DNA from: Rhodanobacter sp.
GTDB taxonomy: Bacteria; Pseudomonadota; Gammaproteobacteria; Xanthomonadales; Rhodanobacteraceae
Direction of reading: 5' to 3'
Assembly: GCA_040371205.1 (NCBI GenBank)
Contig: AP031382.1
Span: forward strand, 2,415,562 to 2,479,561
Length of the DNA: 64,000 bases
Under the pieces are notes generated by a model. That model was given only the letters and a program-made list of their open reading frames with translations. It ran no database searches and had not been told where the DNA came from. Each line of letters begins with the position of its first letter. Positions within the stretch are counted from its first letter, which is position 1. Shown in pieces: positions 1 through 7,895 of this stretch. The translations under genes were made by a program, and so were the position numbers.

Positions 1-132
1 ACGCGTCGAACTGCGCGACGCCCCGTTTCGAGTAACAGGTGCGTCTGGAGTCCCTGGTCAACTTGCGAGAACGCGTCACTCTCGGCCGATCCTTCGCGAA
101 CACGACAAACGCTATCTGCACATGCCGGCACG

Positions 133-152
133 AAAACTGCCCTCTTGGGCAG
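133..152 (-). terminator. Intrinsic terminator at the end of the T6SS operon
   Basis: Read on the minus strand this is a 6-bp stem CTGCCC/GGGCAG with an AAGA loop, followed at once by TTTT. It lies 3 nt past the stop codon of the TPR-methyltransferase, so it marks the likely 3' end of the T6SS transcript. The stem is short, so efficiency is uncertain. Confidence 0.6.
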
Positions 153-155
153 GCT

Positions 156-1451
156 TCATGGCGCATCCAGCGGATCGCCGCGCCTCGCCAGCACCACCCA
201 ACTGCGCACCGGCAGGCCGAACTCCTTGCGCAGGCTGTCCTCGGCGATGCGGATATCGTCGAAACCAGCGCGCGCAAGTGCACGCGAGACGTGGCTGTGC
301 GAATGCCGGTACCGGCCGCTGGCGGTGAGCGTGGCGGAGTCGTCCTCACCCTCGTCCACCTCCAGCGAGAAAGCCACCCAGCCGCCCGGCCGGAGAGCGC
401 CGTAAGCGGCCATCAACACGGCATCCAGTTCTCCGAAGTACACCAGAGTGTCGGCAGAGAGCACCACGTCCCAGGCCTGGCGCTGCTGTTGCAGATAAGC
501 CGTCAGTTCGGCTACCTCCAGCGCGTCGTAGCCGCCGCGCAGGCGCGCCTTTTTCACCATGCCGCCCGACAGGTCCACGCCGGCCAGCCGCCGTGCATGC
601 GGACGCAGCAGCGGCGCGCACAAGCCTGTGCCGCAGCCGGCATCGAGGATGTCCAACGAGGCCGACGGTGCAGGCAATACGGCAGCGAGCGCGGCGCCAA
701 GCACTTCCGGCGCGCGGTAATCCAGGTTCTTGAGCAGTTGCTCGTCGAAGCTGTCGGCGAAGCTGTCGAAGGTGTCGCGCACGTAGTCGTCGCCCGCGCG
801 CTCCGGCGCCTCGGCGCCGCCGCAGGCCGCCAGCATGTGGCGCGGCACCGGGTTGTCCGGCTCGCGCTCCAGCCAATCGCGGTAGACCTGCTTGGCTTCC
901 TCTTTCCGGCCCAGCGTGTAGAGCGACACGCTCAGCGCTTCCAGCGCCTGCACGAAGCGCGGCTCCAGCGCATAGGCCTCGCGGAAACAGTCTACCGACT
1001 GCTCGATATGCTCGATGTTCTGCGCGTTGTTGCGCAGGAAAAGCCCCAGCAGGTAGTAGCCCTGCGCGAAACGCGGCGCCAGTTTCAGCAATTCCTCGAA
1101 GGCCTCGAAGGCCTCCTGCGGGCGCTGCTGCGCTTCCAGCACCACGGCCAGGTTGCTCAGTGCGTTGTGGTGTTGCGGGCCGTATTCCAGCGCCTTGCGA
1201 TAGCAGGCCTCCGCCTCGCGCAAGCGGTTGCATTCCTTGTGGATGTTGCCGAGGTTGTTGTGCGCATCCGGGTGTTTCGGCGTGACCTGCAAGGCGGTGC
1301 GGATCAGCTCCACGCCTTCGTCGCTGCGGCCGCGCTGGTGGCACAGCACGCCCAGGTAGTGCAGCGCATCGGGCTGCGCTACGCGCAAGTCCAGCACTTC
1401 GCGATACAACCGCTCGGCAGTATCGAGGTCGTCGGCCTGATGCGCCTGCAT
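156..1451 (-). CDS. TPR-repeat protein with C-terminal SAM-dependent methyltransferase domain
   Basis: About 431 residues. The N-terminal half is a run of roughly seven TPR-type 34-residue helical repeats (pattern DALHYLGVLCHQRG, HNNLGNIHKECNR, NALSNLAVVLEAQ). The C-terminal part is a class I methyltransferase with motif I LDILDAGCGTGLCAPLL, then GVDLSGGM and the strand VVLSADTLVYFGEL. The substrate is unknown. It is the last gene of the T6SS operon, downstream of PAAR, so it may modify or fold a secreted protein, but that is inference. The ATG at 1451 was chosen as the first ATG after the PAAR stop. An in-frame TTG at 1463 and open frame up to about 1546 leave a longer start possible. Confidence 0.75.
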   Translation of the reverse strand: MQAHQADDLDTAERLYREVLDLRVAQPDALHYLGVLCHQRGRSDEGVELIRTALQVTPKHPDAHNNLGNIHKECNRLREAEACYRKALEYGPQHHNALSNLAVVLEAQQRPQEAFEAFEELLKLAPRFAQGYYLLGLFLRNNAQNIEHIEQSVDCFREAYALEPRFVQALEALSVSLYTLGRKEEAKQVYRDWLEREPDNPVPRHMLAACGGAEAPERAGDDYVRDTFDSFADSFDEQLLKNLDYRAPEVLGAALAAVLPAPSASLDILDAGCGTGLCAPLLRPHARRLAGVDLSGGMVKKARLRGGYDALEVAELTAYLQQQRQAWDVVLSADTLVYFGELDAVLMAAYGALRPGGWVAFSLEVDEGEDDSATLTASGRYRHSHSHVSRALARAGFDDIRIAEDSLRKEFGLPVRSWVVLARRGDPLDAP

Positions 1452-1546
1452 GGCCCGCTGCAACGCGCTGCGCCAAGCGGGCGGCGCAGCGGTCGTGGCC
1501 GATGGGCGAACGTGGACGACGGCTGGATTCCGGCTTCCCCGCCGGC

Positions 1547-1834
1547 TCACGCGATCAACACCGTGAAGCAGCCCAGCACGATGGTGCCTCCATGCGCGCA
1601 GGAATCGCCCAGGCGCGCCGCCGGCATGCCGCCGATCAGGACCGTGGGCGAGCCCATGACGATGCTGTCCGGCGGCCCGACGCACACGGCCATGTCGCTG
1701 ATCCGGGCGGCGGGCAGTCCGCCGATCAGCACGGTGGGCGCACCCGGCCCCGAGATGGGACCGCCGACGTGAGGCACCACCCCGGTGACCATGGGGCAGA
1801 CGTGCATGTCGGTAAGTCGGGCGGCAGGTTGCAT
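1547..1834 (-). CDS. PAAR-domain T6SS spike-tip protein
   Basis: A 95-residue PAAR protein made of short glycine/proline-rich beta repeats. Two copies of the signature PTVLIGGxPAAR are visible, with AARLTDMHVCP at the N-terminus and conserved His and Cys residues of the type that bind the tip metal. The family forms the sharp cone that caps VgrG and can attach effectors to the spike. No extension domain is fused, so effectors here would be loaded through separate proteins. It sits downstream of the cargo genes and upstream of the TPR-methyltransferase. No vgrG is present in the window, so its partner must be encoded elsewhere. Confidence 0.9.
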   Translation of the reverse strand: MQPAARLTDMHVCPMVTGVVPHVGGPISGPGAPTVLIGGLPAARISDMAVCVGPPDSIVMGSPTVLIGGMPAARLGDSCAHGGTIVLGCFTVLIA

Positions 1835-1928
1835 AGGGACTCCTCTACATCTTGGTAATGCGCAATCGCCCGGCGATTCGTGTCAGGTAACGTCCCTTGC
1901 CGCAACCGCGCCCGCCGGCGAAGGGTGC

Positions 1929-2942
1929 TCAGGACAGGCCCAACTGCTTGATCGCCTTGCTCTTGACGCTGGCGAAAAAGCCTTTCTTGACGTGCGTGCC
2001 CTTGTCGGAAGCCAGCCCCTCCAACTGCAGGCGCGAACTGCTGATGTTCTTGCTGGCGATCTTCAGCAGCGGATCCATCTGCTTCTTCTTCATCGCTTCC
2101 ATCCGGTCCATCCAGCCGGGCAATCCAATGTCGGCGATGAACATGTTGGCCACCGCCGAAGTGTCGGCACAGGTCAACAGGTAACAGCCCAGTACCGGGC
2201 AGTCGTTGAACACGGTGAGATCCAGCGAGTTGGGCTGTGCCAGGCGCTTGTTGCCGGCACGCATGTCCTTGATGTCCAGTCCCAGCGAGAACAGTTGCAG
2301 GCCGATGCTGGCCAGCGTGTTGGCCACACCGATGGCTGCGGTAGTCCCCGTGCCGAAATCCGCAAACAGGCCGCCGATCTTGGCGCCGGTAGCGACTGTC
2401 TGCTGGGCCAGCTTCACCGAATGCTGGGCCAGGTCGCGTTTGATGATGACCTGGATCGCCTCGGCCGCCGCATACGGATCGCCCATGCGGAAGCCGCGCT
2501 TGTAGTCGTCGCTCTTGTAGAGGTGATAGCCGTCCTCCGCTACGGCCTTGCCTGCCTTGGCCAGCTTCACCGCGCTGGTGAATACGCCGAGATACGGCGT
2601 CACCTCGGCCACGAGCTCGTGCAACGCCTCGCCGCCGATCGCCTCGATGACTTCGTGGATGTTCTCCACATCGGCGCACTGCACCATGAAGTCCCGAAAT
2701 GCCTCCTGCATGCCGGGCACGCTGGCGGCCTTGCTCGCGGTGCCGCCTCCCTTGGCCAGCTTGCTGACTCCGGACTTCAGCGACTTGCCCGACGACAGCA
2801 GCGACTTTCCCGAGGACAGCACGCTGGTGGTACCGAACTTGAGCTTGGTGCCGTTGAACATGTTCACCATCAACTGGCGACGCGCCTTGGCGAGTTCGCC
2901 AAGGGCGGTGAATTCGGCGCGGCTTAGAGGTGTGGATGGCAT
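1929..2942 (-). CDS. Unrecognised 337-residue protein in the T6SS cargo block
   Basis: I do not recognise a family. The N-terminus has a near-duplicate pair SVLSSGKSLLSSGKSLKSG. The middle has helix-rich segments, including a moderately hydrophobic Gly/Ala stretch around residues 175-205 (GAKIGGLFADFGTGTTAAIG, then ASIGLQLFSLG) that could insert in or lie on a membrane. The C-terminus is lysine-rich (MEAMKKKQ, HVKKGFFASVKSKAIKQ). No signal peptide is seen. It lies between the nuclease-like gene and PAAR, so it could be an effector, a loading adaptor or a large immunity protein; the sequence does not decide. The start ATG at 2942 is the first after the upstream gene. Confidence 0.7.
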   Translation of the reverse strand: MPSTPLSRAEFTALGELAKARRQLMVNMFNGTKLKFGTTSVLSSGKSLLSSGKSLKSGVSKLAKGGGTASKAASVPGMQEAFRDFMVQCADVENIHEVIEAIGGEALHELVAEVTPYLGVFTSAVKLAKAGKAVAEDGYHLYKSDDYKRGFRMGDPYAAAEAIQVIIKRDLAQHSVKLAQQTVATGAKIGGLFADFGTGTTAAIGVANTLASIGLQLFSLGLDIKDMRAGNKRLAQPNSLDLTVFNDCPVLGCYLLTCADTSAVANMFIADIGLPGWMDRMEAMKKKQMDPLLKIASKNISSSRLQLEGLASDKGTHVKKGFFASVKSKAIKQLGLS

Positions 2943-3107
2943 GATCGCTCCAGATTTTGTGGATTTGGATTCGAGGCATCATGTCGGCGCCCGGAAATCG
3001 TTGCCGACGCTGCCTTTTCGGCGTGAATCAGATAACACCAACGCGATGGGTGCGTCCTTTGCCGAAATCGTCCTAAAACCTGCATGCCACGCTAGACCGG
3101 ATCACCC

Positions 3108-3809
3108 TCAGCTCACGTGCCCCAGGGCTTTCGCATAGCTTTTCGCGGCGACCTTCAGCCCCGCGTTGTTGGAAGGGTCGGATGCCACCGAAGCGCAGTT
3201 GCTGGCGGTGTGCACGGCCCCGGAATAGAGCTTGTAGCCGCCGTTGGGCACGCGCAGCGAAGTGACCGCTGCGAACGAGCCCAGATCCGGCGGAGGCTTG
3301 GGAAGATAGCCGCCGATGGTCTGCAGCGATTGCAGCACTTGGTTCTTCTTCAACGACAGCGTGAGGAAGGCCGGCGCCGGAAACAGGCAGAACGGATTGC
3401 CGCTGGCGCCCGGGATGTCGTACCCGGTCAGGGCTGTGTAGCTCTCCTTGTCGTAGTTGCACTCGACCTCGTACTGGAAATCGACGCCAGGGGTCGCCAG
3501 CACAAAGCGCTTCACTGCATCTTCGAATTCATACATAAAGGGGTGGTTGGTGCCCGACGTAAGCGTCACCAAGTTGTCGGCATCGTCACCGGAGCCGCCG
3601 AGCGCATTGCCGATGAGGTGGCCGCGGTTGTGGTGCGCGGGGCAACTGCCGTCGAGCCATCCGGGCGGGTTGATCAGGTTGCTGGGGCCGCTGCCGCCGC
3701 CCATGTTGGTCGAATTCAGCACGACGGTGGCCTTGGTCACCACCTTGGCGGTGACCTTGTTGACCCAGGTGCGGCTCAGGGTTTCTTTGGTGAATACAGG
3801 TGTGCACAT
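3108..3809 (-). CDS. Putative DNA/RNA non-specific endonuclease, candidate T6SS effector
   Basis: A 233-residue protein. Residues 59-83 contain HHNRGHLIGNALGG, then DADNLVTLT, then TNHPFMYEFE. This is the arrangement of the Endonuclease_NS/EndA (beta-beta-alpha metal) nucleases: RGH with catalytic His64, a GG turn, an NLV strand with metal-binding Asn79, and a downstream Asn near residue 88. The first residue of the usual DRGH is Asn here. No signal peptide is visible. It lies between the deaminase-like gene and the unknown 337-residue gene in the T6SS operon, fitting a nuclease toxin delivered by the machine. The delivery role is inferred from location. Its base composition looks less GC-biased than the tss genes. 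Confidence 0.72.
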   Translation of the reverse strand: MCTPVFTKETLSRTWVNKVTAKVVTKATVVLNSTNMGGGSGPSNLINPPGWLDGSCPAHHNRGHLIGNALGGSGDDADNLVTLTSGTNHPFMYEFEDAVKRFVLATPGVDFQYEVECNYDKESYTALTGYDIPGASGNPFCLFPAPAFLTLSLKKNQVLQSLQTIGGYLPKPPPDLGSFAAVTSLRVPNGGYKLYSGAVHTASNCASVASDPSNNAGLKVAAKSYAKALGHVS

Positions 3810-3855
3810 GTAGGCGTCCTTGCGCGACGGGGTGGGATGGCTTCGCCGTCACGGG

Positions 3856-4509
3856 TCAGGTGGTGTAGGCGGTCGTCCCGGCGGTCGCCGGAAACAGCAG
3901 CCAGGTATTGCCGGGCAGGCTGTCGTACTTCTTCTCGAAGTAGATGAGGATGGTGATGTTTTTGCTCGCCGCCAGCGCGCGAAACCGCGCACAGCACAAG
4001 AGGCATGGCCGCGTGGTCTGCCCGATGCCAAGCAGGCTGACGCCTGTCAGGTTACCGGAGATGCTCTTCCACAAGGCGCGTTCGGCGCAGTGCGAAGCGG
4101 TGGCGTTGATCGTGAACGGTGCGTTCGAGGCCAGATCGGTCTTAGCCAGCTTGCTGGTTCCGTTGTCGTAGTTGGCAGCGAATGCATTGAAGTAGATGGC
4201 GTTGCGGTCGCTCCCCCCGGTCGGCGCTGCGATGGCGGCGTACACAGCCCCGAGGCAAGCGGCGTTGGGCAGCCCGTGCTGCCCGCCTAGTGTGGCGAGC
4301 GTGCTTCCGGTGACCAGGTTGGCCGTGGTCAGCGCCGTGGTGGCGGCGTTGTCCCACTCCGGCGCATCGGAAGTGTCGCGCCCCGTGGTTGTGGCCGTCA
4401 CCACCAGATCCCAGCCGCTGTTTTTCCTGCACTTCGTGCACTTACCCGGCTTTTTCGTCGCCGTGACTTCTTCGCCGCAACTCGTGGTCTTGCACTTGTA
4501 GGTAGCCAT
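3856..4509 (-). CDS. Cytidine-deaminase-fold protein with N-terminal zinc ribbon, candidate T6SS effector
   Basis: A 217-residue protein. Residues 6-27 form a probable zinc ribbon (Cys6, Cys11, Cys24, Cys27; CX4C-X12-CX2C). Residues 140-150 read HCAERALWKSI and residues 167-173 read RPCLLCC, followed by the strand NITILIYF. CAE plus PCxxC is the active-site signature of the cytidine deaminase superfamily: Cys141, Cys169 and Cys172 would bind zinc and Glu143 would shuttle the proton. Polymorphic toxins, some secreted by T6SS, use this fold to deaminate DNA, RNA or nucleotides. It is preceded by the CheD-like gene and followed by the nuclease-like gene. Substrate and toxicity are inference. Confidence 0.75.
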   Translation of the reverse strand: MATYKCKTTSCGEEVTATKKPGKCTKCRKNSGWDLVVTATTTGRDTSDAPEWDNAATTALTTANLVTGSTLATLGGQHGLPNAACLGAVYAAIAAPTGGSDRNAIYFNAFAANYDNGTSKLAKTDLASNAPFTINATASHCAERALWKSISGNLTGVSLLGIGQTTRPCLLCCARFRALAASKNITILIYFEKKYDSLPGNTWLLFPATAGTTAYTT

Positions 4510-4580
4510 GCTCTGTTCCTTTCATGCATCTGATCCTCGGCAACCCACGCCCGAAACGTGTTCGAGCGCCGCCCGCCGCA

Positions 4581-5027
4581 TCACGACCAGCGCGCAGGAG
4601 GTTGCCCGTTGCCTACCCGGCCGCTGGCCGTGGGCGCCACCACGATGTCGCCGAGATAGCCGAACGTGATGTTCACGCTGTTCCAGGTGGTGGTGTCGAA
4701 CTCATGCATCTTCTCGAAATCCGGATCCAGCTCTCCGACGAATCCGTATATCGGCGCGATCGCCGTGCTGTCCCAGACGTTTCGCGCGCCGATCAGGTAG
4801 ATCGCCGATACCGTTCCGATCAGCGCCTGCTTGGAACGCATGTTCTGCACGACCTGGAGCGGTGCAACACTCTTCATGCCCGATACCGGCCGGGAAAAGT
4901 GGCCACCGATGACATAGGCCGGATCCTTGTAGACCACAGTCAACGTCATGCAGGTATTGATCTCTGGGTAGACGATGTCTTCGCCGCCTGCATGGCAGGC
5001 TCCCGTCTGGCCTTCGTTGAGTCTCAT
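4581..5027 (-). CDS. Small protein with CheD/CNF-like Cys-His motif, candidate deamidase
   Basis: A 148-residue protein from the ATG at 5027, which directly follows clpV; an upstream in-frame ATG at 5075 would overlap the clpV end. Residues 24-47 read NTCMTLTVVYKDP then YVIGGHFSRP. Cys26 and His43 are 17 residues apart, the same spacing as the catalytic Cys and His of CheD glutamine deamidases, and HFxxP matches the CheD HF-x-x-P after the His. A later SAIYLIGARNV resembles the CheD strand that usually contains GGAN. It could be a secreted glutamine deamidase. It could equally be an unrelated small immunity or adaptor protein; similarity outside the motif is weak. Confidence 0.5.
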   Translation of the reverse strand: MRLNEGQTGACHAGGEDIVYPEINTCMTLTVVYKDPAYVIGGHFSRPVSGMKSVAPLQVVQNMRSKQALIGTVSAIYLIGARNVWDSTAIAPIYGFVGELDPDFEKMHEFDTTTWNSVNITFGYLGDIVVAPTASGRVGNGQPPARWS

Positions 5028-5071
5028 CGTGTCCTCTTGCTCGATGCCTTCGTGCCGTTGCGCGCGGCCGA

Positions 5072-7810
5072 TCAAAACGCGTAGTTGAATTCACCGCCCT
5101 GCACGCTCACGCTCGCCCGCTCGATCGGCTTGCCTTCGATCATGCGGTTGAGGAACTCGCGGCTGATGTCCGGCAGCATCGAGTTGGTGAGGATGGCGTC
5201 GATCATGCGGCCGCCCGACTCGCTCTCGGTGCAGCGGCTCACTACCAGATTCACCACATCGTCGCCGTACTCGAACGGGATCCTGTAGCGGGCCTCGATG
5301 CGCTTCTTGATGCGTCCCAGCTGCAGCTTGACGATCTCGCCGAGCATCTGAGGGCTGAGCGGGTAGTACGGAATGGTGACCAGGCGGCCCAGCAGCGCCG
5401 GCGGGAACACCTTGAGCAGCGGGTCGCGCAGGGCCTTGGCGATGCCCTCGGGTTCGGGCATCAGTTCCGGATCCTTGCACAGACCGGCGATGAGGTCGGT
5501 ACCGGCGTTGGTGGTGAGCAGGATCAGGGTGTTCTTGAAGTCGATGCGGCGGCCTTCGCCGTCCTCCATCACGCCCTTGTCGAACACCTGGAAGAAGATC
5601 TCGTGCACGTCCGGATGCGCCTTCTCCACCTCGTCCAGCAGCACCACCGAATACGGCTTGCGACGCACCGCCTCGGTGAGCACGCCGCCCTCGCCGTAGC
5701 CCACGTAACCGGGAGGCGCGCCCTTGAGCGTGGAGACGGTGTGCGCCTCCTGGAACTCGCTCATGTTGATGGTGATGACGTTCTGCTCGCCGCCGTACAG
5801 CGCCTCGGCCAGCGCCAGCGCGGTCTCGGTCTTGCCCACGCCGGAGGTGCCCGCGAGCATGAACACGCCGATCGGCTTGTTGGGATTGTCCAGGCCTGCG
5901 CGCGAGGTCTGGATGCGCTTGGCGATCATCTCCATCGCGTGGTCCTGGCCGATCACGCGCTGCCCCATCAACTTGGCCAGGTTCATCACGGTCTCGAGCT
6001 CGCTCTTGACCATGCGGCCGACCGGGATGCCGGTCCAGTCGGACACCACCGACCCCACCGCCACGTAGTCGACGGTGGGCAGGATCAGCGGATTTTCGCC
6101 CTGCAGGTCGGCGAGCTGGGCCTGCAGCTTCTTGAGTTCTTCCAACGCCGCGGCACGCGCGGCGTCGTCGAACTCGACGGCGGCGGCCGGATCCTCGGCC
6201 ACCGCAGCCGCCTCGGCGGAAGACTCCAGTTTGCTGCCGGTGCCCTCCACCGGTGCCACGTCGCCGCGCAGCTTGGCGCGCAGCGCGAGGATCTGCTCGA
6301 CCAGCACCTTCTCGGCCTGCCAGTCGGCTTCGAGCTTTTCGAGCCGAACCTTCTGCGTGGCAAGCTTCTCGCTGGCGGAAACCTCGCGCTCGGTCACGTC
6401 CACGCCCACGGTCTTCTCGCGGGCGATGATCGCCAGCTCGGTCTCCAGCGCCTCGATGCGCTTGCGCGTGTCGTCCACCTCCGGCGGCACCGCATGCTGG
6501 CTCACCGCGACGCGGGCGCAGGCGGTGTCGAGCAGGCTTACCGCCTTGTCGGGCAGCTGGCGCGCGGGGATGTAGCGGTGCGACAGCTTCACCGCCGCCT
6601 CCAGCGCCTCGTCGAGGATCTGCACGCGGTGATGCTTCTCCATCGTGCTGGCGACGCCGCGCATCATCAGGATGCCCTTCTCCTCGCTCGGCTCGTCGAC
6701 CTGCACGGTCTGGAAGCGGCGGGTGAGCGCGGGGTCCTTCTCGATGTGCTTCTTGTATTCGGCGAAGGTGGTGGCGCCGATGGTGCGCAGGGTGCCGCGC
6801 GCCAGCGCGGGCTTGAGCAGGTTGGCCGCGTCGCCGGTGCCGGCCGCGCCGCCGGCGCCGACCAGGGTGTGGGTCTCGTCGACGAACAGGATGATCGGCT
6901 TCGGGCTGGCCTGTACTTCCTCGATCACCGAGCGCAGGCGCTGCTCGAACTCGCCCTTCATGCTGGCGCCGGCCTGCAGCAGGCCCACGTCCAGCGTGCG
7001 CAGCTCGACGTCCTTCAACGACGGCGGCACGTCGCCGCGCACGATGCGCTGGGCGAAACCTTCCACCACCGCGGTCTTGCCCACGCCGGCCTCGCCGACC
7101 AGGATCGGATTGTTCTGCCGGCGGCGCATCAGGATGTCGACCACCTGGCGGATCTCGTCGTCGCGGCCGACGATGGGATCGAGCTTGCCGCTGCGCGCCT
7201 GCTCGGTGAGGTCCACGGTGAACTGCTTGAGCGCTTCCTGCTTGCCCATCTGCGCCGGGCTCATCGCCCCGCTGGCTTCGCCCGGCGTACCCGCGCCGCC
7301 CAGCTTGAAACCGTCGCTGGCGTTCTGGCCGTCCTCGGGCGAGCCGGCCACCACCTCGGCGAATTTTTCCACCAGGGTCTCGGGCTTGACCTTCTCGAAC
7401 TCCTTCGAGACGCCGAGCAAGGTGTTGCGCAGGTGGCGCATGCGCAGCACGCCCACCATCAGGTAACCGGTGCGCACCTGCGCCTCGCCGAACATCAGCG
7501 TGGCAAACACCCAGCCGCGTTCGACCGCCTCCTCCACGTCGCTGGAGAGGTCGGAGATGCTGGTGGAACCGCGCGGCAGGCGATCCAGCGCGTCGGTGAC
7601 GTCGCGCGCGAGGTTGGACGGATTGAGGTTGAACTGCTTGACGATGCGATGCAGGTCCGAATCCTGCAGTTGCAGGATCTGGTGGATCCAGTGCACCAGC
7701 TCCACGTAAGGGTTGCCGCGCAACTTGCAAAACACGGTGGCGCTTTCGATGCCACGGTACGCCAGCTTGTTGAGCTTGCCGAACAACGCGCTGCGACTGA
7801 TCTCTGCCAT
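5072..7810 (-). CDS. clpV: T6SS sheath-disassembly ATPase ClpV (TssH)
   Basis: A 912-residue Hsp100/ClpB-type AAA+ protein. An N-terminal Clp repeat domain (residues 1-160) reads contracted sheath. The first AAA+ module has Walker A GEAGVGKT at 239-246 and Walker B IILFVDETH. A coiled middle region follows (about 410-560), then a second AAA+ module with GTSGVGKTETAL near residue 655 and a C-terminal D2-small domain. It unfolds contracted TssB/TssC sheath for recycling. The ATG at 7810 is chosen because MAEISRSALFGKLNKLAYRG is the usual family N-terminus and AGGGG lies just upstream. It lies 85 nt after tssG and 44 nt before the CheD-like gene. Confidence 0.96.
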   Translation of the reverse strand: MAEISRSALFGKLNKLAYRGIESATVFCKLRGNPYVELVHWIHQILQLQDSDLHRIVKQFNLNPSNLARDVTDALDRLPRGSTSISDLSSDVEEAVERGWVFATLMFGEAQVRTGYLMVGVLRMRHLRNTLLGVSKEFEKVKPETLVEKFAEVVAGSPEDGQNASDGFKLGGAGTPGEASGAMSPAQMGKQEALKQFTVDLTEQARSGKLDPIVGRDDEIRQVVDILMRRRQNNPILVGEAGVGKTAVVEGFAQRIVRGDVPPSLKDVELRTLDVGLLQAGASMKGEFEQRLRSVIEEVQASPKPIILFVDETHTLVGAGGAAGTGDAANLLKPALARGTLRTIGATTFAEYKKHIEKDPALTRRFQTVQVDEPSEEKGILMMRGVASTMEKHHRVQILDEALEAAVKLSHRYIPARQLPDKAVSLLDTACARVAVSQHAVPPEVDDTRKRIEALETELAIIAREKTVGVDVTEREVSASEKLATQKVRLEKLEADWQAEKVLVEQILALRAKLRGDVAPVEGTGSKLESSAEAAAVAEDPAAAVEFDDAARAAALEELKKLQAQLADLQGENPLILPTVDYVAVGSVVSDWTGIPVGRMVKSELETVMNLAKLMGQRVIGQDHAMEMIAKRIQTSRAGLDNPNKPIGVFMLAGTSGVGKTETALALAEALYGGEQNVITINMSEFQEAHTVSTLKGAPPGYVGYGEGGVLTEAVRRKPYSVVLLDEVEKAHPDVHEIFFQVFDKGVMEDGEGRRIDFKNTLILLTTNAGTDLIAGLCKDPELMPEPEGIAKALRDPLLKVFPPALLGRLVTIPYYPLSPQMLGEIVKLQLGRIKKRIEARYRIPFEYGDDVVNLVVSRCTESESGGRMIDAILTNSMLPDISREFLNRMIEGKPIERASVSVQGGEFNYAF

Positions 7811-7895
7811 GGATCTACCCCTGTCGTGGTTCCGATGGACGCGTCGGCGCCGCATCGGCAGATTGGAATTCCAAGAAACGACGCCGGCCGACGTC

